This document shows positions 6,701-6,747 of a stretch of DNA of 6,747 nt, piece by piece. The DNA lies in the NCBI GenBank assembly GCA_045631425.1, contig JAZQUR010000041.1, forward strand, positions 1 to 6,747, in the 5' to 3' direction. Under the pieces are notes generated by a model that saw nothing but the letters and a program-made list of their open reading frames with translations, ran no database searches and was not told the origin of the DNA. Every line of letters begins with the position of its first letter. Position 1 is the stretch's first letter. The DNA comes from Treponema_I sp045631425. Lineage in GTDB: Bacteria > Spirochaetota > Spirochaetia > Treponematales > Treponemataceae. The position numbers and the translations under genes are program-made.

Positions 6701-6747
6701 ATGCAAGTATTTTCCTTACAATTTTTGATTTTTTGTCAAAAAAAAGA
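6701..6747. other. AT-rich intergenic end of the window, no gene seen
   Basis: This stretch is A/T-rich and contains homopolymer runs. It has a perfect TTGACA on the minus strand (6734-6739), but no acceptable -10 element lies 15-18 bp downstream. No coding frame or RNA gene can be supported. The T run at the far end could be the tail of a terminator from a gene outside the window, but the hairpin would lie beyond the edge. Confidence 0.4.

Noticed and set aside
6734..6739. Perfect TTGACA on the minus strand as a -35 element
   Set aside because: No -10-like hexamer lies 15-18 bp downstream; the sequence there is AAGGAAA-like. The TTTACG/CATAAT pair closer to the gene fits better.
6729..6743. 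Inverted repeat TTTTTTG-T-CAAAAAA near the right edge
   Set aside because: It is formed only by opposing A and T runs around a one-base loop, so it is not a plausible hairpin or terminator.
1..6747. An undescribed defence, mobile or RNA system
   Set aside because: All large frames are explained by housekeeping families plus one TPR lipoprotein. The gaps are at most 161 bp, and I saw no array, transposase, tRNA or structured RNA apart from the terminator.

Overview
The window is a low-GC bacterial segment in which every supported gene lies on the minus strand. Reading in the direction of transcription, from high to low coordinates, there are two transcription units. The EF-G sequence, the extended uracil phosphoribosyltransferase, the TPR lipoprotein and the pair of large acyl-CoA ligases together suggest a spirochaete. 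A gut or oral Treponema-like organism is my best guess, but this rests on protein character and not on a database comparison.

Unit 1 (about 6700 to 2641) has a candidate promoter with a 12-bp perfect palindrome over its -35 element. Two tandem paralogous long-chain acyl-CoA synthetase (AMP-forming) genes follow, 9 bp apart, and a strong intrinsic terminator closes the unit. Both proteins keep the AMP-binding core motifs. In both, Glu stands where the catalytic C-terminal lysine of this superfamily is expected. They would activate free fatty acids to acyl-CoA, which makes sense in an organism that takes up fatty acids from its surroundings.

Unit 2 (about 2591 to 48) carries a uracil phosphoribosyltransferase with a long N-terminal extension, a small TPR lipoprotein (GTG start, 17 bp downstream), and the 5' third of an elongation factor G gene (33 bp further on). 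The close spacing and shared direction suggest co-transcription. No functional link between pyrimidine salvage, the lipoprotein and EF-G is evident.

The left edge is not genomic. Bases 6-47 match, in reverse complement and over all 42 bases, the MGI/BGI (DNBSEQ) read-2 sequencing adapter as I remember it. The window therefore starts at an untrimmed contig end. The EF-G reading frame runs into the adapter and stops at a TGA inside it, so the gene is cut by assembly and not by mutation. I see no RNA gene, CRISPR array, mobile element or convincing new system. The items most worth following up are the adapter artefact, the altered A10 motif in both ligases, the UPRT extension and the palindromic promoter.
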